Shown here in pieces: positions 31,435 through 35,043 of a DNA stretch of 35,043 nt. The notes beneath the pieces are model-generated. The model saw only the letters and a program-made list of their open reading frames with translations. It ran no database searches and was not told the origin of the DNA. The stretch spans positions 1 to 35,043 of the forward strand of contig OMJU01000043.1 in NCBI GenBank assembly GCA_900299425.1. Reading direction: 5' to 3'. Numbering within the stretch: position 1 is the first letter of the stretch; each line of letters opens with the position of its first letter. This DNA is from Candidatus Rokuibacteriota bacterium (lineage in GTDB: Bacteria; Bacteroidota; Bacteroidia; Flavobacteriales; Flavobacteriaceae). Made by a program: the position numbers and the translations under genes.

Positions 31435-33336
31435 ATGAGGCGGTATTTCTGTCTACTTATTCTACTGATTTTTTCGGGAAAGATCCTGGCACAAATCCCT
31501 GCTGGTGTGCCCAGTAAATTCCAGAGTAAGGATAATGAAAAGCCAGAAATAAAACTCTATCAACGCATTACACTAAAAGGTGATACTACGGCACTTGATA
31601 CAACTTTGGGAATTCACAAGCTCAATAAGTTTAATTATTTAAGGCGCGATGACCTTGAATTACTGCCCTTTGCAAACGTAGGCCAAGCGCATAACAGATT
31701 AAGTCTTCAATTGCCGGCATTTTCATATGTGCCCGGATTTGCAGCAGGAGCGCGAAGAGAAACACAGCTGAGCGCCTCGGATATCGCTTATTATCGGGTA
31801 CCCACTCCGTTGACAGAATTGTATTTTAAAACAGCCTTTGTTCAAGGACAACAATTGGACGCTTTTTTTACCACAAATATTTCAGAAGGCTTGAACATTT
31901 CACTGGCCTACAAGGGTGTCCGCTCTCTGGGTCAATATCAACATATCTTGACCAGTACAGGGGATTTTCGTGGGACCGTGTATTATGTTTCCCCAAATAA
32001 ACACTATCAGCTCAAGGCCCATTTGGTCAATCAAGAATTACTCAATCAAGAAAATGGTGGGTTAACTCAATCTGCCTTACTGCTTTATACCTCAGCGGAC
32101 CCAGAGTTTGATGATCGCGGACGGCTTGACGTTAATTTTGAGAATGCTCAGAATGTCATTCATAGCACAGGGTATTACGCCCAACAGTTATACCTTTTTG
32201 ACCCGAGTAACCCAAGTGCCCTGATGCATTCCATAGGACTGGAGACTGCGCATCAGGCAAAGTCTTATCTCTTTACTCAGAAAGCTGATTTTGAAGGGCT
32301 CGGCGAGTCGTATAAAGCAGACAATCTTTATACCAAAGCCACGGGCTTTAATACAAGAATAAAAGCGCTGGTTAATTTGAAGCTGAACAGCGGATTTAAT
32401 ATTACGCCTTTTGTATCCTACTTGAATTTGCGCTATGGTTATGATCGAATTTTAGATCTAATTGAAGGTGTGATTCCTTCCGAAATCTCGAATAGTTTTT
32501 TGATTTCTGGTGCACAGGCACAGGGTCAGTGGAATACTTGGCAAATAGAGGGTAGTTTTTCGCAAGGATTTGGTGGAGGTAATGGACTGAATCAAATGGA
32601 TATTGGCTTGCAAAAAACTTTTGGCAATGGCTTTAGTTTTCAAGTCCAATTGGCGCGGGATACGCGTCCTGTAGCCGTTAACTTGCGTTTAAATCAAAGT
32701 GATTACAAAGCCTACAATTGGTTCAATTCATTTGCTCCGGTTACCACTCAGACGCTTAAGGGCCATGTGCAAATGCCTTATATAGGATCATTAAAAGCAA
32801 GCTTTACGGACATCGAGAATTATGCCTATTTTGGTCTGGATGTCAATGGACTTCATCCGCTACCGCTGCAATACGACCAAAAGGTACAGCACTTAAAAAT
32901 TCATCACGATCAGACCTGGAAATTAGGCGGGTGGGGTTATCAGTCTGAAGTGATTTACCAAAAGGTCCTGAGTGGGCAGGAAGTATTACCGGTGCCTGAA
33001 CTCCTGACAAGACAAAGCTTGTTTTTTGAGGATGAGTGGTTTAAAAAAGCTGCAAAAATTCAAACAGGGGTTCGTCTTAAGTATTTTACAGAATTTAATC
33101 TACCGGCCTACGATCCGGTTTTGGCTGAATTCTATGTGCAGTGCACTGAAACTTTAGGAGCTTTTCCTTTGGTTGACTTCTTTTTTCAAACCAAAATCCG
33201 GCAGACGCGTTTATTCTTGATTTACGAACACATGAATCAATTGTTTCAAGGTCAAAACAATCATTTCAGCGCTCCTGGGATTCCATATCGCGACGCCTCC
33301 CTGCGTTTTGGTCTGGTTTGGAACTTCTTCAAATAG
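31435..33336 (+). CDS. Putative outer-membrane porin (Porin_10 type)
   Basis: 633 residues with a signal peptide (MRRYFCLLILLIFSGKILAQ). The N-terminal part has IKLYQRITLKGDTTALDTTL, LNKFNYLRRDDLELLPFANV and GQAHNRL, the opening typical of the Bacteroidota putative porin family (Porin_10). The rest alternates hydrophobic and polar residues with many aromatic strand ends, as in beta-barrels: LYFKTAFVQGQQLDAFFTTN, ISLAYKGVRSLGQY, WQIEGSFSQGFGGGNG, and the last strand SLRFGLVWNFFK ending in Phe-Lys. Size and composition fit a large barrel. Channel substrate is unknown. The 98 bp after its stop lacks a clear terminator before the convergent acyl-CoA dehydrogenase gene. Confidence 0.85.
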   Translation: MRRYFCLLILLIFSGKILAQIPAGVPSKFQSKDNEKPEIKLYQRITLKGDTTALDTTLGIHKLNKFNYLRRDDLELLPFANVGQAHNRLSLQLPAFSYVPGFAAGARRETQLSASDIAYYRVPTPLTELYFKTAFVQGQQLDAFFTTNISEGLNISLAYKGVRSLGQYQHILTSTGDFRGTVYYVSPNKHYQLKAHLVNQELLNQENGGLTQSALLLYTSADPEFDDRGRLDVNFENAQNVIHSTGYYAQQLYLFDPSNPSALMHSIGLETAHQAKSYLFTQKADFEGLGESYKADNLYTKATGFNTRIKALVNLKLNSGFNITPFVSYLNLRYGYDRILDLIEGVIPSEISNSFLISGAQAQGQWNTWQIEGSFSQGFGGGNGLNQMDIGLQKTFGNGFSFQVQLARDTRPVAVNLRLNQSDYKAYNWFNSFAPVTTQTLKGHVQMPYIGSLKASFTDIENYAYFGLDVNGLHPLPLQYDQKVQHLKIHHDQTWKLGGWGYQSEVIYQKVLSGQEVLPVPELLTRQSLFFEDEWFKKAAKIQTGVRLKYFTEFNLPAYDPVLAEFYVQCTETLGAFPLVDFFFQTKIRQTRLFLIYEHMNQLFQGQNNHFSAPGIPYRDASLRFGLVWNFFK

Positions 33337-33427
33337 TGTAACCCCCCTGTCTTCCTTGGCAGTGTGGTGCGTTTAAGGGTATAGAGACCTTCTTTGGTAA
33401 AGTATTTGAAGGTTGAGGCAAATAAGA

Positions 33428-34570
33428 TTAGTCGTCTAATAGCGCCCGTGAAATCACAATTTTCTGAATTTCACTGGTGCCTTCATAGATCTGTGTGATT
33501 TTTGCATCCCGCATCAGACGCTCCACATGATATTCTTTGACAAATCCATTGCCACCATGGATCTGAACCGCTTCTATGGTTGTGTCCATAGCGACTTGAC
33601 TGGCATAGAGTTTTGCCACGGCACTGCTGCGGTCATAGTTCATGCCTTGATCTTTTTCCCAAGCGGCTTTAAATACCAAATGTCTTGCTGCCTCTATCTG
33701 TGTGTACATATCGGCTAGCTTAAATGAGATTGCCTGATGTTTGTAGATTTCTTTACCAAAGGCCGAGCGGATTTTTGAATAGTCGCGGGCAAGTTCGTAG
33801 GCCCCTGAGGCAATCCCCAAGGCTTGCGCCGCAATACCAATACGACCTCCACTTAAAGTCTTCATAGCAAATTTAAATCCAAAGCCGTCTTCGCCGATTC
33901 TATTTTCTTTGGGTACTTTGACATTGTGAAACATCAAACTATGGGTGTCGCTTCCGCGAATACCGAGCTTGTCTTCTTTGGGTCCAATAGAAAATCCATC
34001 CATACCTTTTTCAACGATAAACGCATTGATCCCGCGATGCCCTTTATCTTTATCGGTTTGGGCAATGACTATATAGTAATCAGCAGAGCCGCCATTTGTA
34101 ATCCAGTTTTTAGTCCCGTTTAGCACATAATGATCGCCATGTTCTATAGCTGTGGTTTTTTGTGATGTCGCATCGCTTCCTGCTTCTGGTTCACTTAGAC
34201 AAAAAGCCCCCAAGGCCGCACCAGTGGCTAGAGGTCTAAGATATTTGTCTTTTTGAGCCTCATTACCATAAGCCTGAAGTCCATAACACACCAAAGAATT
34301 ATTTACGGAAACGATTACTGATGAAGAAGCATCGATTTTGCTGAGTTCCTCCATTACCAAAACGTATGAAAGGGTGTCCATTCCGCCACCGCCATACTCG
34401 GGGTCGACCATCATGCCGAGAAATCCCATCTCGCCCATTTTTTTGACTTGCTCTGCAGGAAATTGCTGCAAATTGTCCCGCTCAATCACTCCAGGAAGGA
34501 GTTCGCTTTTTGCAAATTCACGGGCGGCATCCCGAATCATAAGGTGTTCTTCAGATAATTTAAAATCCAT
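33428..34570 (-). CDS. Acyl-CoA dehydrogenase
   Basis: FAD enzyme that introduces a trans-2 double bond in acyl-CoA and hands electrons to ETF, whose genes are at 4211-5965 in this window. 380 residues, the short/medium-chain size. Order: N-terminal helical domain (MDFKLSEEHLMIRDAAREFA), the FAD/substrate segment AFCLSEPEAGSDATSQKTTA and YVLNGTKNWITNGGSADYYI, GIRGSDTHSLMFHNVKVPKE, then the C-terminal helical domain with RIGIAAQALGIASGAYELA, IQIHGG-type AVQIHGGNGFVKEYHVERLM and IYEGTSEIQKIVISRALLDD. The catalytic Glu is Glu363 in YEGTSEIQ, the position used by short-chain and medium-chain enzymes. Chain-length or branched-chain preference is not decided. A full promoter lies about 60 bp upstream. 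Confidence 0.95.
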   Translation of the reverse strand: MDFKLSEEHLMIRDAAREFAKSELLPGVIERDNLQQFPAEQVKKMGEMGFLGMMVDPEYGGGGMDTLSYVLVMEELSKIDASSSVIVSVNNSLVCYGLQAYGNEAQKDKYLRPLATGAALGAFCLSEPEAGSDATSQKTTAIEHGDHYVLNGTKNWITNGGSADYYIVIAQTDKDKGHRGINAFIVEKGMDGFSIGPKEDKLGIRGSDTHSLMFHNVKVPKENRIGEDGFGFKFAMKTLSGGRIGIAAQALGIASGAYELARDYSKIRSAFGKEIYKHQAISFKLADMYTQIEAARHLVFKAAWEKDQGMNYDRSSAVAKLYASQVAMDTTIEAVQIHGGNGFVKEYHVERLMRDAKITQIYEGTSEIQKIVISRALLDD

Positions 34571-34628
34571 GGTGTGGTTGTTTTTTTGGGGTAGGTCGGT
34601 TGTGGCCTAAAACGTTTTCGTTATGGGG

Positions 34629-34659
34629 CAAAGATATTGGATTGAGTCTTTAATGTCAA
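34629..34659 (-). promoter_or_regulatory. Promoter of the acyl-CoA dehydrogenase gene
   Basis: On the minus strand: TTG at 34659-34657, a 20-bp spacer and TATCTTTG at 34636-34629, a good fit to TTG-N19-TAnnTTTG. It predicts a leader of about 55 nt before the ATG at 34570. Confidence 0.7.
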
Positions 34660-34682
34660 TAAAAGCCATTAAATTTAACAAG

Positions 34683-35043
34683 ATGAAAACACGATGTTAT
34701 AATGTGGTTGGGGTTATGAGCGGAACCTCCTGTGATGGTGTGGATTTAGCCCATTGCCAATTCAATATTTCTGAAGAAAATAAATGGTCTTATTCCATTT
34801 TCGAGGCCAAAACTGTCCCCTATGACAGTGCTTGGCACAAGCGATTGACTGAGTCAGTCCAAATGGACCCGAACGGTATCCATGAACTGAATAGGGCTTA
34901 CACAGCCTTGCTGAACGAAATTATTTTAGCATTTATTCGAGATTGTGGCCTAAGCAATCTTGACTTGGTTTGCAGTCATGGTCATACAGTATGGCACAAG
35001 CCTAATGAAGGGGTCACTTTGCAAATAGGTAATCTTGAATCTA
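34683..35043 (+). CDS. anmK: Anhydro-N-acetylmuramic acid kinase, C-terminus cut by window end
   Basis: Opens and phosphorylates 1,6-anhydro-MurNAc released by peptidoglycan turnover to MurNAc-6-phosphate. About 120 residues are visible. The N-terminus contains the ATP/phosphate loop VVGVMSGTSCDGVDLAHC, and further on CSHGHTVWHKPNEGVTLQIG, both AnmK signatures. The ATG at 34683 is chosen because it directly precedes MKTRCYNVVGVMSGTS. It is divergent from the acyl-CoA dehydrogenase gene. Function is secure although about two thirds of the protein lies outside the window. Confidence 0.93.
   Translation, partial: MKTRCYNVVGVMSGTSCDGVDLAHCQFNISEENKWSYSIFEAKTVPYDSAWHKRLTESVQMDPNGIHELNRAYTALLNEIILAFIRDCGLSNLDLVCSHGHTVWHKPNEGVTLQIGNLES

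Noticed and set aside
1-35043. Phage, insertion sequence, CRISPR, toxin-antitoxin or defence island
   Set aside because: No transposase, integrase, repeat array, restriction or toxin motif was recognised on either strand, and most genes are ordinary flavobacterial core or envelope genes.

Overview
The window looks like ordinary chromosomal DNA from a marine-type member of the Bacteroidota, most likely family Flavobacteriaceae. The reasons are lineage-typical proteins: a GLPGLI-family protein next to a CarboxypepD_reg-like/TonB-dependent receptor, a type IX secretion (T9SS) C-terminal sorting domain, a Porin_10-type putative porin, a DUF5522 mini-protein and a long urocanate hydratase. Several intergenic regions also carry the Bacteroidota promoter -7 element TAnnTTTG, in three cases with a TTG 19-20 bp upstream. 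I see no rRNA, tRNA, CRISPR array, phage or insertion sequence. Coding density is high and no gene-free gap exceeds about 225 bp.

Layout. (1) 1-5965, minus strand: a long co-directional block read etfB, etfA, a DUF151 bifunctional nuclease, a nupC-like nucleoside transporter with an added N-terminal domain, thyA, a TonB-C mini-protein and folA (cut by the window start). thyA and folA are the dTMP/folate couple and the transporter feeds nucleosides to the same pathway. (2) 6146-9743, plus strand: pyruvate dehydrogenase E1 beta, then a K+-dependent-type membrane pyrophosphatase with its own near-perfect promoter and a strong terminator. (3) 9969-11389, minus strand: a deoxynucleoside kinase and a secreted protein of unknown function. 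(4) 11584-17827, plus strand: GLPGLI protein plus outer-membrane receptor, then a crotonase-fold enzyme whose stop overlaps the start of a T9SS-exported protein. (5) 17832-23215, minus strand: a DUF4136 lipoprotein, urocanate hydratase with a Cys-rich DUF5522 mini-protein upstream, and a tight operon of three paralogous secreted proteins. (6) 23431-25248, plus strand: a PLP enzyme of the ACC deaminase/D-cysteine desulfhydrase family and a lipoprotein glucosaminidase with LysM. (7) 25249-35043: a small exported helical protein and lysS (minus), a Pmp3/YqaE peptide and lipB (plus), a large lipoprotein and rnhB (minus), a putative porin (plus), an acyl-CoA dehydrogenase (minus) and the start of anmK (plus, cut by the window end).

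Functional themes are nucleotide and folate supply (folA, thyA, nupC, dNK), acyl-CoA and amino-acid oxidation (etfAB, acyl-CoA dehydrogenase, crotonase, hutU, PDH E1 beta, lipB), and envelope or surface proteins. Least explained are the three-paralog secreted operon (20643-23215), the nucleoside transporter with a predicted periplasmic domain, the C-terminal tail of the pyrophosphatase, and three promoter -7 elements lying only 3-4 nt from a start codon, which suggest leaderless or nearly leaderless mRNAs.
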